Source: Desmodus rotundus (lineage: Eukaryota > Chordata > Mammalia > Chiroptera > Phyllostomidae). Taken from it: 64,000 nt of DNA. Where the stretch lies: the NCBI RefSeq assembly GCF_022682495.2, contig NC_071397.1, positions 13,731,082 to 13,795,081 on the forward strand. The letters run 5' to 3'. Under the pieces are notes generated by a model. That model saw only the letters and a program-made list of their open reading frames with translations. It was not told the DNA's origin and did not search any database. Shown in pieces: positions 32,501 to 45,031 of this stretch (the stretch's first letter is position 1; the number at the start of each line of letters is the position of its first letter). A program made the position numbers and the translations under genes.

Positions 32501-34524
32501 GATTCTTATAAAATGTTATTAGAGGTAGAACTGGATAATAATTTTCCCAGAAAGTGTTCCCCATGGCCACTGCCAGACAGGCCAGGGTGAGGGGATGATT
32601 CTTCGATCCAATTAGGGTTGTTCTGTGTTGAACACCGGGCTGTAGCTTTACATAGTCTGGCTCTTCTGAGACAGCACAAGTCTTCAGGACGGGATCAGTA
32701 CCCTTCTTCCAGTGATGCTCTAGATCCTTAGTCTTAGACAATAAGACTAAGAAATATTTATCTGCGTTTCAGTCCAGTCCTCATTTCCACATGCTAATGT
32801 TGCCTGAGCAAAAGTACTTTGAGGGATAATTATTGATTGAGGAGAATCAGCTTTGTGTTTGAGGTTTCTTCCATTTCGGTTTATCACGACAATCCACACT
32901 GTTTTAAAAAATAAACTCATTTTTCTTTGTTATAGTAAAGTCTCCTAACTGCCTCCAATTGCTAATACCCAGACAAGGAAATTAACTCTGGGAATGAAAG
33001 TGCCACTGTTTTCTGCTCATCATTCTTTTCATTGACTTTAATAAAAATTACGCTTAAAAATTATCTGATGGTTTTCAGTTGTTACAGCAAGAGCAATATA
33101 TTTGGCAATTTTCTATGTCTTAACTGGAATTAAAACACTGATTCTTTTAATCTGAAGCTTGAACTAAGGCTTCTTTCTTTGCTTATTTCATGCATTAATT
33201 CTATAGTCTGGAGAGTGATATTATCATTAGTGAGGTCTTACTAACATTGAGCTATGGCAGAGACAGTGTGCTATGAAGTATTTGAGAAAACACTGCTGCT
33301 TAAGGTATTATTTTAGGCAAGACAATGGTTTTCATTTATTGAATGTCAAATCTAATCACATTAAATATTAGTAAATTGAGTAGATCTTATTTCACTGTTT
33401 GCACTATAAACTGCATAGTGTCAGGAATATCTAAACTTATTGCAACTAAATATTGTTGGTATTGATGGATAATTAGGGCACAGTGAGAATATAAGGAATT
33501 AATTGATAGATAAAATTCATTCAGAGCTTTGGTGAAACAATGGCAGATGAGAGTAGGTAATTATTTAACAGATACTCATTGATTGGTGACTATTTATAAG
33601 ACACCATGGAAAGAGTCATAACTGGGAGACACATTAAAATATGCATGCCCGTGTGTACTTGGAAGTTAAATATAAAGTGGGAACTTCTGGTACTGGAGAT
33701 AGAAATAGAACAAAATCTCAAGAGTGACCTTGTGTCTCTCTCTTGTTTTTTGAAGTTTATCTTTGTTTTTTTTTCAAGGAAGTTATTTAAAAAACGGTAA
33801 ATGTCATCAAATATAGATTATATCATTTCTGTTCTGTTTGTGAAGTACTTATTTTTTAAAATATTATTTTTGGGGGGTGTATTAAAAGGGAATTGAAACT
33901 ATGTCATTAGAAATTCTCGTCTCTTGCCTTTGATCCTGTATTCGCTAAAGGGAAGAATGCAAGAAAGATCTAACAAAGGTCAGTAAAAAGAAAAAAAGAG
34001 GCTTGTGGAAGTGGAAGTTTCTATTTATATTAGGAAATGTTTATGTGTATCTGGGAAACTTTAAAGTTATTTGTATGCTATAAGTGAAGACATGACTATT
34101 TTAGAAATTGCTGACCTTACTTATCAGATATGCAGATTAATTTGACTCCTAAGCTTGAGTAATTAGTAAGCCCAAGAAGAATGTTTCTTTCAGACAAAAG
34201 AATGAACACTCTTGCTTTAATGATGACACTGTAATAGGCTTATAATTTCAAGTGTCATTCTCTATTGTAGAAGTAATTAATTGTTAAAGTAACTATTTCA
34301 ACAGACATTTATTATTGTACTTATTAAGTATGTTCCAGCTAATGTTTGAGTTGCAAGAGATATAGTAATAATGAGAAAATCGGCCAAATATTTCATCACC
34401 AGAATGAGACCCTTTTAAAAGTACGGTCATTTAGATAAAAAGACATAGTCTCTTTAAATGTAGTTGGCATTAACGAGGAAGTAAGATAGTGAATGCTCAC
34501 AATACTGTGTAATAACTGCTAAAT
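32501..34524. other. AT-rich unique region, no gene seen
   Basis: No supportable gene, RNA or named repeat. The 33900-34350 part is repeat-free with TAATTAGTAAG-like motifs and could be a conserved non-coding block; this is only a guess. Confidence 0.4.
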
Positions 34525-35065
34525 TAAAGACTTGTGGGTGTAGTTGGTTGTGGTGCCTCTAGGTTAACCCTCACTCCCAATGATCCTCGTCTCCTGTTTT
34601 GTATGCCCTTGTGGAGTCCCCTTTTCTCGCCGAATTAGAGATGGCCCTGTGGAACAAACAGTACTTTGTGAAAGGACTTGTACCATTCTGCTTGGTCTTT
34701 TGCGATACTTATTCTCGGAGCCCTGAGCAGCCATGGAAAGAATTAAAGCACTCTTAAGTGGCAGGCTGGAAAGATCATGTGGAGGGACTCTAAGGAGAGG
34801 CTGTTAGACCACCTGAGGGGAAGGAAGTTCCCTGGGAGCCCCAAGTCATTCTAGTCCCCAGCCCCCCAGCCATTTGAAGTCAGCCCGGCTGTATCACACC
34901 CATCTGAGGCAAGTCCTCCTCATTCAGCTCTGCCAAAATTGCAGATTTGTGAGAAGAAAAGAAACTAAGATTTTGACTTAAGCCACTAAATTTGGAGTAA
35001 TCAGTAGGCGCCTGGCATAGAATTTGGGATGCTGTCATAAAAGTGGAGTTCAGCTATAACACGAA
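34525..35065 (+). mobile_element. MLT1-type LTR (MaLR, endogenous retrovirus-like)
   Basis: The 5' part has GTGCCTCTAGGTTAACCCTC, AATGATCCTCGTCTCCTG and TTTGTATGCCCTTGTGGAGT; the 3' part ends with TTTGACTTAAGCCACTAAAT. These phrases, in this order and spacing, are typical of old MLT1 LTRs. It is a solo, diverged LTR without internal coding sequence. Confidence 0.75.
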
Positions 35066-37069
35066 ACTGAAGTATGTGACGTTGGCTTGGGGACTGGTGA
35101 CAGGAGAATCTGAAAGAGGTACAAGAGAAATATGGAAGGGCTTTGAGGGGAAGCTTGGTTAAAATTAGAAAGATAGTGAGAAACTGTTATTTTCGGATGG
35201 AGAAAAAGTATACGTACTGGCAAAACAATGAAACTCTTGCCTGCAATAACAAGGGAAATAGAAAATATTATCTAATCTTTCAGGTTCTTGCTAAAGAAGT
35301 TTCCAGGTACAATGTTAAAATTGCCAACTGGCTACAAGAAAACATGAGAAGAGCCAGATAGACTAAAAATGAAATGTTTAGTTTTCAGGTGAAACTTGGA
35401 GGAAATACAGGGGTTCAGAACACTTTTTCCAGCCAGCAAAATGCTCCCAAAGAGAAATGGCCTCAGGGCAAATATCAAACTATCACGTAGGGCTGTAAAA
35501 CTCTCTGTTAGGATCTTGGAAAGATTTAAGGTAAACAATTAGGCCACTAATAATATTTAGGGCATTGTGTTTCTGAGAATCTTTGGGGCATTTCCCCACA
35601 ACAGCCACACACACAACCCAAGATATAGAAGTACATGTCTTACAAGGAAATGTGGTATGATTTTTATCTAATGGTTTGAATTACAATTTATATAGAAGAT
35701 GCCCACAATGTGTTAAAAGAATACTATGACCATGGGCTTTCGGCTTTTTATTTTCCACGTAATAACTGGTACAGCCATCTGCACAGGACTGCTTTTCCTT
35801 CTGCCTTCAGGACCAGGCGGCGTGCCTCACCTGAGCCCCGGAGCTGTAGAGGCCACGGGCTGCAGTGTTTGGGTGAGTTCTTTCCTCTGTTGAACTGGTT
35901 CATGGATCATCTCGTATGTGCTGAAAAAGTTGATCCGGACAGTTGCAGAGTCTAAAGGCATGGACTGGCAAGTCTGATCACAGAAAGTCCTTGTCATTTG
36001 GTTCTTTGTGTGCGTATGGGAGGGAAAGAGGATGTTTGCTAATGGCTTGGATGTGAGTTCCAATTGCCCTTGACGTACAAATGTCTGGTGAGAACCTGAG
36101 TAAATGGGGTGAGTCTCTTCTGCCGTGTAGCCTTGAGGGATGTGAGACACAACAGCAGAGGCCTCAGGTACAAATAGTGGTGTATGAAACTGGAGAGCAT
36201 GTTGCCTTTCTCCACCTGTATTATTCTACTTTTTAAGGGTACTCCAACTATCAAATATAAACCCAATACAGACACATAGAGAAAAAAGTCATCCATCTAA
36301 ACTGATCCGTCTTTCAGAGAGAGGCACTCCAGATTAAACACTTGGAATATAAAAACAGTCAACTAACTCTGCCAGGGAAAGGAGCTGAACATGAAAATAA
36401 AAAGGAAAATAAGATCACATTAGTAGAACAAAATGTAATGCAAAATAAGACAGTGTGGGGTTTAAAATCACGATTTCCTTACTCTAAAATTCAGTACATT
36501 AATCATAGGAGACAGCCGCTAGGACAAGTTCATGTGTAAACAAGTCGCTCCTACCAGAGTGTTGAAAGATAAAGAAATCATAAATATAAAGATAAAATAC
36601 CTAGAAGGTCAATTCAAAAGAATTATTATGAGTAAAATAGGTGATCCAGATTTTAAAAAAGGAAAAGAGGATAAAGGACAGGCAGTAATCAAACAATTAG
36701 AGGGGAAATCCTTTAAGCTGAGAAAAGATCTAAGTATAAAATTTAAATTCTCACCAAGTTTCAACTTGGATGATAAAAAAAAATTACATGAATCTGGACA
36801 TAGCTTGACACATGAACTAGACATCTGGACATGAATTCAAAGAATGAAGAGAAGATTTATACATTTCAAGGAAAAAAATGATGTGATTTTTTGCATAGAG
36901 ATAAAACCCCTGATTAATATTAGAGAAATTGGACATGGATTCAAGGGATGAAAATTTATGCATTCTATATGCAATATCGGAATCTAAAAGAGTGAAGACA
37001 ATGAGAAGGCAGCTGAGAAAACAGGACTGTAATCCAGAAGTCCTATAATCCGCTAAATGTTGATAGCAG
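35066..37069. other. unique region with an exon-like segment; no gene demonstrated
   Basis: Includes the exon-like stretch at 35811-35872 and an A-rich interval (36340-36960) with a 100-codon frame (36532-36834) of lysine-rich, low-information composition. I recognise no family. Confidence 0.4.
35811..35872 (+). other. exon-like segment with good splice-site context
   Basis: Preceded by a pyrimidine-rich tract TGCTTTTCCTTCTGCCTTCAG (acceptor AG at 35809-35810) and followed by GG|GTGAGT (donor GT at 35873). The 62-bp segment is GC-rich with several CpG and is open in two of three frames. It is too short to identify a protein. It could be a lncRNA exon, a coding exon of an unrecognised gene, or chance. 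Confidence 0.3.
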
Positions 37070-37990
37070 CTTGGTGTCTGGGTGAGGGGATTGTCACAGC
37101 AAATGCCCGAGGCCACCGGGGTGAAGCTGTGCTGCTATGGCTGGGTGGGATGACAGACCTCCTACCCTCAGGCAGGGATGCAGCAGGAAGGGGCCCTGCT
37201 AGGAGCGTTTGTGAGGCTAGCAACGTGTTTGGATAAGGGAAAAGTCCTCCTACTCCCTTCTGGTACATGGCGGAAGAGGGAGGTGCTGTGCAGGGAAAAA
37301 CCTCTCAGTTTAGCCCAGAAAAAGAACAGGATTGTCTGGGGAGGCTGAACCCTCCCTGACCACTAGGAAATTTGGGCTGGGAGATTGAAACAGAGGGATG
37401 GGAGAAACATGCTTCCTTTTTCCCTTCGCTCTCCCTATTGGGGCTGGTTTGTGCAGAAGCCAAGTCCTGCACCCTTCTGTGCCCTGGGGACAGGTGACTG
37501 GTGGTGACCCTTGGGATGCTGCTGTGTCTTCCGCCTTTGCACAGATGGTCCCGGACCGTCCCTCTTCCTCGGGGACCCATTGAGCAAAAGTCTGGGCTGT
37601 GGCCTGTGGATCCTGGAAGCTGTGTGGATGAGAGACAGGCCCAGCCCCACGGCTGACACAATGGAGCTCCTGACTCCAGGGAGAAGGCTGAAGCTGGACT
37701 GCAAATGCGAACAAGCTAAGCTGCCTGCAGCTCCCAAAGGAAGGTGTTTTTAAAAGTGAGAAGGAGGTCCAAGTGCAGGCTTGGGCTGGGGGGCAGAGGG
37801 TGCAGGGTTTTTCCCTGGGTGTTCTAGAGGGAATGGGCTCCCAGACAGAAGCCTGCCATTCTTTCAAATTTTGCAGTTTTTGAATGAAAGAGTTATTTCC
37901 TTCTTCACCAAACGTCTGCCTCCGGAATTTACCTGTGGTGGCAGCGGGCAGTGAATCCCATGTTGTGTTCAGTAATAATATCACTCATCT
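37070..37990. other. GC-richer patch with a 224-codon open frame of unknown nature
   Basis: Composition shifts to about half GC between AT-rich flanks. On the minus strand 37984-37310 is open for 224 codons, Ser/Pro/Gln/Thr-rich, with no signal peptide, domain or repeat that I recognise. Other frames are also long here (37305-37661, 37435-37737), as expected when stop-codon triplets are rare. It may be an unidentified LTR or L1 5' region, or an old pseudogene. I do not call it a gene. Confidence 0.35.
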
Positions 37991-38740
37991 GTTCCACAAA
38001 AACCAAGATATTAAGAATGTGCAAGAAATTCTGAGACCATGGTATCTGCAGTTTTCATGTACAGAAAATATATGTGAAATGGCTACTTAAACAAATAAGT
38101 GAAGGTAAATTAAAGTAAGGGAAGATGAAGAAAAAAGTAATCTTGTGAAATGAGCCTTGTGACACAATTAATTTGCAGATAATAACAAATTCACCTGGAA
38201 TGTGTGATATGAATGCCAGTTAAAAACTGTTTAAATAGGAGAGAAAATGTCTATTAAGCAATAAATTATCCAGAAAAACCTGGGAATGTAGGGAATATGG
38301 ATTGGGAAGAAAGAAGTACAAGTCTTTCAGAGGTCTTAACTGGGAGTTGGACAAAGGAAGAGAAGGTAAAATAAAATGTTCTAAAAATCTAATCTTATAG
38401 GGAAAAAAAAGGAAATTGGGGAGTATTCTGTGTTGTGGTGAAAACAGTAATCCTCAATGCAGGAAATAATGGGTATCTTTTTCATGAAATATTTAAAGTC
38501 ATCAGTTAGAGATTAAACAATAATGTAAGTAAACTGGAAAAATAACAGTAAAAGGAAGGAATAAAATCATGCACAGGTATCATTATAACTTATAAAAAAG
38601 AAGGGTTGTTCTACTGGTGGCAAAAGAATTCTAATCTATGTTCGGTGATGTATGTGCACACACATGCAAACACACGTAAAGTGACATGTAGTTTTAAATG
38701 TTAACACAGAATGGATGAAATGATATCAGTTCATGCAAAT
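37991..38740. other. unique AT-rich stretch, no gene seen
   Basis: Nothing recognised; a short CACACACATGCAAACACACG run lies near 38656-38675. Confidence 0.45.
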
Positions 38741-38755
38741 GAAAAGCAGGGGTGA

Positions 38756-39120
38756 GCTCTTTATCTGTTTTGGAGATCTATCCCCTGTCCGAGGTATCAC
38801 TGGCAAATATATTTTCCCATGTGGTTGGTGCCCTTTTCGTTTTGCTGATGTTTTCTTTAGCTAGGCAGAAGCTTTTTAATTTGATGAAGTCCCATTTGTT
38901 TATTCTTTCCTTTATGTCTGTCCCTTGCTCTAGGGGACATATCGGTGAAAATATAGCTATGTGGAATGTCTGAGATTTTCCTGTCTATGTTCTCCTCTAG
39001 GACTTTTATCGTGTCACAACTTATATTTAAGTCTTTTATCCATCTTGAGTTTATTTTTGTGTATGGTGTAAGTTGGTGATTGGGTTTCATTTTTTTGCAT
39101 GTGGCTGTCCAGATCTCCTA
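38756..39120 (-). pseudogene. L1 ORF2 fragment (inverted 5' part)
   Basis: The minus-strand reading gives [20 protein letters not shown] and [20 protein letters not shown], matching the intact ORF2 roughly between residues 925 and 1050. It then breaks by frameshift (a CAGGGACAGACATAAAGG-region duplication). Confidence 0.85.
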
Positions 39121-39760
39121 ATGACTCCATACCAGGAAGACAAACAATCCAATTAAAAAAAGGGCAAAGGATATGAACAGACACTTCTCCAAGTAGGACA
39201 TACAGAGGGCCCAGAGACATATGAAAAGATGCTCAGCATCACTAGCCATCAGCAAGATGCAAATTAAAATCACAATGAGATACCACTTCACACTGGTCAG
39301 ACTGGCCATCACTGACAAATCAACAAACAAGTGCTGGTAAGGTAGTGGACAAATGGGAACCCTAGTACACTGTTGTTGGGAAAGCAGACTGGTGCAACCA
39401 CTGTGGAAAATGGTATGGAGTTTCCTCAAAAAACTAAAAATGGAACTGCCTTTTGACCCAGCAATTCCACTGCTGGGATTATACCCTAAGAACCCTGAAA
39501 TACCCATTTAAAAGGACCTATGCACCCCAGTGTTCATAGCAGCACAATTTACAATAGCCAAGTACTGGAAACAGCCTAAGTGCCCATCAGTAAATGAGTG
39601 GATCAAAAACTTGTGGTACATTTACACAATGGAATACTACATTGCAGAAAGGAAGAAGGAACTCCTACCCTTTGTGACAGCATGGATGGAACTGGAGAGA
39701 ATTATGCTAAGTGAAATAAGCCAGCTGGAGAAAGACAATTACCATTGATCTCACCTATAA
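39121..39760 (+). pseudogene. L1 ORF2 C-terminal fragment (3' part)
   Basis: The plus-strand reading with a few stops gives [37 protein letters not shown] and [20 protein letters not shown], then WYIYTMEYYIAERKKELLPF to the end of ORF2. The cysteine motif has lost conserved positions (CW*GSG in place of CWRGCG). Confidence 0.88.
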
Positions 39761-40057
39761 GTGGAACCTAATCAATGAAACAAGCAAGCAAGCAAAATAG
39801 AACCAGAGACATTGAAATGAAGAACAAACTGATAGTAACCAGAGGGGAAGGGGGAGGGGGATAACAAGGCAAAGAAGGGGAAGTGTTCATAGATCATGTA
39901 TAAAAAAACCCATGGACAAAGACAATGGGGGAGGGAGGATTGAATGTGGGAGGTGGGGGTGGGTAGGGCAGGGGAGAGTAGTGGGATGAAAATGGGGACA
40001 ACTGTAATCGTGCAATAAAAAAAGTAAAATGTGATAAAAAAAGAAAAACAGGAGTGA

Positions 40058-42129
40058 TCATATAATCAGAAAAGATAGAAGTTTAAGGACATTAAAGAAG
40101 ATAAAAAATATTGTGCAATGGTAAGAGGCAAAACTGAAAAAAAAATAATAGTTTTATGCTAGGTAATTAGCTATGGTGTTGTTTAGCACAAACACCCTTA
40201 TTGAAGTTAAAGATTTTTTTCAGTTTTGCTTCTTATTATGTGTCTGAAAGCAGAAGATAGATATCTTGGTTCAGACAGAGGGAGAGTAAATTCACTCTTC
40301 TCTGGCTTTTTGTTTCATTCTACCCCTAGGTGGATTGGATGATGCCTATCCACAGTGGAGAGGGCTGCCTGTTTTACTTAGTTCACCAATTCAAATGCTA
40401 ATCTCTTCTGGAAACACCCTCACAGACACACCCAGAAATGACGTTTTACCAGCTACCCGGGCATTTCTTATGCCATCAAGATAGCACATAAAATCAAGCA
40501 GCACAATCATGTTCACACAGTTCTAAGACTATGCACTATTGTTTTAATTCAGCTTCTTGGATGAAAGGGGTGAGTCTGCATTCAATGCACATGTTTCAAA
40601 ACACCAATGTGTCAAAATTATGCCTTAAAATGCAACAATACAGCAATTGTAGTAAAACTTCATGCAAAATGAATTAAAGCAATAACTTTGTGAATAGTGA
40701 TGAAGGGGCAGAGTTAAAAAGATTCTTTTGGAGAGAGAATATTTAAGACTTGAGGACTGATAAAATGTTGATAGTAAGGGTGAATGAAAAGTTATAAATG
40801 GTTGTTTCTGAAGTTCTAGCAGAAGCAGCTAGGCGGAGGTGATATCATCAAACAAGCTGGAAGATACATGAAAAAAGATGATTTGGGAAGGAGTCAGTTC
40901 ACTCTGGAAAACTATAATTTCAGTAGATTATAGTTGGATGGTCTATAATATCTGACTTCATAACTGGATAACATGTGAGTAGTTATGTCCAATTGAGTAT
41001 AAAGAGAGACGCCTGAAATGCAGGGTAGAGGTTTTGCTTCAGGCAAAATCTGAAAAGCCAAATACAGTTTCAGTAGTTACTATGTTAGAGTTGATGGATA
41101 CTGAATTGGGGGTTTTGTTTTTCTTATTATATAGGAATACTTTTTATTAGTCTACATAGGAATATTTTTATTAATGTAAACCTCAATTTATTGATTCTAA
41201 GCCGCTCACATTGCAGCATTCCTGAAATCAGGATGTATTTAACAACTCTCAGCCAAGCAGTCACGGCGAGGTTACTGAGTCCCTGCACACACACATTTAT
41301 AAAGTGATATTTGTACTGTCATCACGAGGTGCTAAAAATTGGACTTTGTGTACTACTGCCTGAGTCTGACATTAAACATATTTTTAAAAATCATGCTATG
41401 ATTTGTCATTAAATTGCAAAGTTCTGTACATAGAAAAGCATGGAACTAGAGTAGGAGTGTGTAAATTTGTCATTAATTGACAGTGGTTTATATATTTCAA
41501 TAGTACATACAGTAAGAGTGGGTCTTAGGTTGAAAGCATCTTATAATTGTTGAAATACAGTGTATAGTTTTTCCAGTGAATGCAGACAATTCCAGACATT
41601 GTTTTCATTAACATGTCAGGGAAATCTTAGATGAAATTCCTAACGTTTGATCCTTCTAAAAGCTCCATGTGGTCATTCCATATGTTCATGAAACTGGTCA
41701 CTCCTGACTCACTGGTTCCATGAGGACTCTAGTAAGAACTCTCAACATGTAAGGCGATAGGGTTATGTTTGCTCTGGAATTATATTCTTGCTACAGGGCA
41801 GAGAGGAACCAGCACCACGTTGGAGAATCTGTGCACGTCACGTGCTCTTTGTAGGTGCAGTCAAGGGTATCTGTAAGTGGCAGCAAAGCATATTCAACTC
41901 AAACTCCCATTGTAAATTCTGTATGTATATAAAATAATAGGAAAAATCATCATGTACAAAGTGTCAAAAATGTCCTTTTTTTTTCTCTTTTAGACTCCTC
42001 CAGTGATTTTGACGAGGTTCTATGCTATGTCTTCTTCAGTCAATTATCAAGTGAGTACCTCTGTTTACCATTGACTATAATAAGAAAGAACGCGGACACA
42101 CCACATTTCTTTTTATTGCTAGTGATAGG
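40058..42129. other. unique AT-rich region with an exon-like segment
   Basis: No gene demonstrated. Contains the exon-like segment at 41994-42050. The stretch 41140-41640 is repeat-free and could be conserved non-coding DNA, which cannot be judged from one sequence. Confidence 0.4.
41994..42050 (+). other. 57-bp exon-like segment with strong splice-site context
   Basis: Preceded by a long pyrimidine tract CCTTTTTTTTTCTCTTTTAG (acceptor AG at 41992-41993) and followed by CAA|GTGAGT (donor GT at 42051-42052). The 57 bases are open in two frames; frame 1 encodes TPPVILTRFYAMSSSVNYQ, 19 codons, phase-neutral. I recognise no protein. Both splice contexts are close to consensus, which is uncommon by chance at this spacing, but cryptic exon pairs do occur in AT-rich introns. 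Confidence 0.35.
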
Positions 42130-42330
42130 GGGAGAACAGTTGGCCTGTAGAATCACAGATTTCAGAGCTGGAAAAAGCCCTAGAAATCAACCAGCCCCAT
42201 CCTTACCACAGATGAGGAAATCACAGTCCAGGGGCTGATTTGCCTGAAGACTCAGAGCTGTTTAGTGGCAAAGCTAAGACCAGAGCTTGGCGATTTCTTG
42301 ATCCTCACTCTAGGATGCTCTCCATTGTCA
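42130..42330 (+). repeat. old MIR-like or related interspersed repeat
   Basis: Contains TTCAGAGCTGGAAAAAGCCC, CAGATGAGGAAATCACAGTC and AGTGGCAAAGCTAAGACCAG, phrases shared with old mammalian MIR-like repeats. Exact family uncertain. Confidence 0.5.
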
Positions 42331-45031
42331 TCCTTTATAATGAATTTTCACAAGAGCTGACAGCATTGCTTCTATTGTCATGAGGGTAAATGAAACACTT
42401 TCTAACATAGAAACGGTTGCACAACCCTTATTTATGATTGTTATACATGACTCATGTATGTCTGAGGTGCTCTGAAATTTTAGGGAGACCAAAAGTTTCC
42501 CAAGAAAGTGTGTCATGTTATATATTATATGTAAGTACATTCTTTATAAGATTAATTAAAAGAGCCTGTAATTTTTATATTATTAATTTTAAAAGACAAA
42601 CTGTCTCTAGTAGAACTCATTAATGAGACTCACACAGGATCAGCAGTCCAAATCGAGTACATCACGATGGATGCAAAATGAAGAATATTTAGTGCCCTTG
42701 ATGGAGTGACTAAACAGTGTGACAGATGTGTTCCTGCTTCTTCAAATGCTGAACTAATAATCCTTCGTGGTGTTCATCCTTTGTGATTATATTTTGCCTT
42801 GTTAAATCTTTGGCTAGGAATCAATAAGTAACATGAGAAGAAACATTGGCTAGGCTCCAACAGTACTGAGCCTCTGACCATCAGAAACTTGAAAGAGAAA
42901 GGGCATGGTAATAAAAATTTGTTTCAGTGATAAAACAAAACCATACATTTGTTTTAATACCACCAAATCTTCCAGGGTCAGAAACCAGCAAGGAAAAGTA
43001 CTTAATGAGTGTTCGTGTAAAGGGAAAGCTATTTATTAAGTAGCATATGAAGCCAAAGAAATGTCTTTCCTTTGGTAAGTCTTTAATTTTGCTCTAGAGC
43101 TATATGTAATATGTTTATTTCCCCTCATAGGTTTCAAGGTTATTCCACGAAGATCCATGCTATGAAAATATCCTATAGAGTGATTGTTAATTTATTTCTT
43201 TCTAATTAGTTCAGATAAACAATTCCCGTCTACATCATGGATTTTATAAATTTTGGTTATAACACATGGTGTTCTGACCTTGATTTCTGAATTAGAAGTT
43301 TTCAAAAACATTGGCAGTTTGCTTTCTGTGCTAAGGTATTAATTGTGTGGATGAGCTGAGATTAAATTGCTTTTTTCTATTCAGCTTGAAAAAAAAAACC
43401 AACCCTCTCAAAAATGAATTCAGCTCAGCTTCCTCTGGCCTTTGAGCCAACCAATGGAATGTGGTGAAATGGGGTCAAGCAGAGGCCTGAAGCAGGGCCC
43501 CAAGGAAGTAACAGGGTGGCGTTTAAACAGGTCATTGCTGGCTATCTTCTCAGGCCATGAGATGTATTACACATTTGACCCATTTCTTAGCTTGGGAACA
43601 ACTTTTTCCTTGGACAAAAAGAGAATCAAAGTATTTCTTATCAACAAAAATGTTTCTTTTCAACAAAACACTTGCTTGAACGGGTCCAGGTAAGGAGGAG
43701 GCACAGTCTTAATTGCTAGGGCCAAAGATAGATGAACCTACATACTCTCTCAACTCTGTCCTCTCCCTTCGTCATCCCTCCACACTTTTGTATCTCTAAG
43801 AGTACCCTGCAATTTAGTAGCACTTGTGGTTCTTTTGTATTCTTAAAAACAATGAAAAGACAATCTTAGTAAAAGTGGTACCATGGGCAAGGCACTGAAT
43901 TTTATATGCTTTCTCTCCACCTGTCCTTCACTGTCACTCCATGTTTGCCTGGGACCCCAGAAAGAAGACTTTAAAATAATTGTATCCAAAGAAGAGCAGG
44001 AGATTATGTTAGAATTTGAAAGTCGGAGTAGGAAAGGAAATTGGGACTGGAGTAGAGAATGGCCCATGGATGAATAGGCTAAAGTAGGGTTTGGGACAGG
44101 AAGAAATGAGGACTGAATCACACTGTTGGTAAGCAAGAAGACCAGAGACTAGGATGTGGTAAAAAATGGGGTAGAAAAATTTGACACATTCTTGAAAAGC
44201 TTAGCGGGGACCTATATAAACTCCTTCCTGGAAAAGGTCTGAAAGTATATCCAAGGTAGAAACACTCACTGGCACATCGGCTTAGCGTAGCCAATGGTTT
44301 CTCTTCTGTGATTAATTTGGCTTTAAGTAAGAGGAGCATCATTTTAGAGTTAAAGTGCTTTTAAATAAATTGCATGTCAAATCATCCTTGGTGGGTTTTA
44401 AACAGGAATGCCAACTATTTCCATCAGATTACGTCAGACACTGTTGCTTTCATTAAAATTCACATGCAGAAGGGACTGACTTCTTCTGCCCGTGTTTCTT
44501 TGCTGGCTGACAAATCACCTGCTGGTTAAAAAATAACCCTTCCTTTATTATCCCTGGTTGATTATATCCTAACTGGGTTTCTTCTTCTTCTTCTTCTCTT
44601 TCTTCTTGTTATTAATTCATTCAAGGAACTGGATCATTTGTCTGGCAGAATTTTTTGTGGTTCGGATTTTGTTTGTTGCTGAACAATGCTTTATAACTTG
44701 TTCTTCCACCCCCTGTATTTTTGATAAATTTGGTACTTAGATATGGAATCATGATTATATTACAGTTTAATTTTGTTTTGAAGACTGATTAATAGGTAGT
44801 TGATTTTTCTTTCCTGTGGAGGCAAAATGTCTGGTTGTCTTTTTTTATTGTGAAATTAGTGGCCATTTGGAATTATTGGCTAGATTTGTTAATTTATTAA
44901 AAATTGTAAAACAAGATATTCCAATTTTATATTTTCTTTTCATTCATTAGCTGGAATGAGCCTATAAGAGAGACATTAACTATTTAGTTACTCTGAGGTA
45001 TAATTTATTTATATAAAAGAGGATAAGTGTT
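42331..45031. other. unique AT-rich region, no gene seen
   Basis: Contains a (TTC)n tract at about 44579-44608. Short open frames (43442-43693, 43883-44077) have no recognisable content. Confidence 0.45.

Larger units (their letters stand above)
38741..40057. mobile_element. second twin-primed (5'-inverted) truncated L1 with target-site duplications
   Basis: 38756-39120 is an L1 ORF2 part on the minus strand; 39121-40042 is the next ORF2 part, 3' UTR and A-rich tail on the plus strand. The two are contiguous in L1 order, so this is a twin-priming insertion. Flanks GAAAAGCAGGGGTGA (38741-38755) and GAAAAACAGGAGTGA (40043-40057) match at 13 of 15 positions and are the target-site duplications. 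Few disruptions suggest moderate age. Confidence 0.9.
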
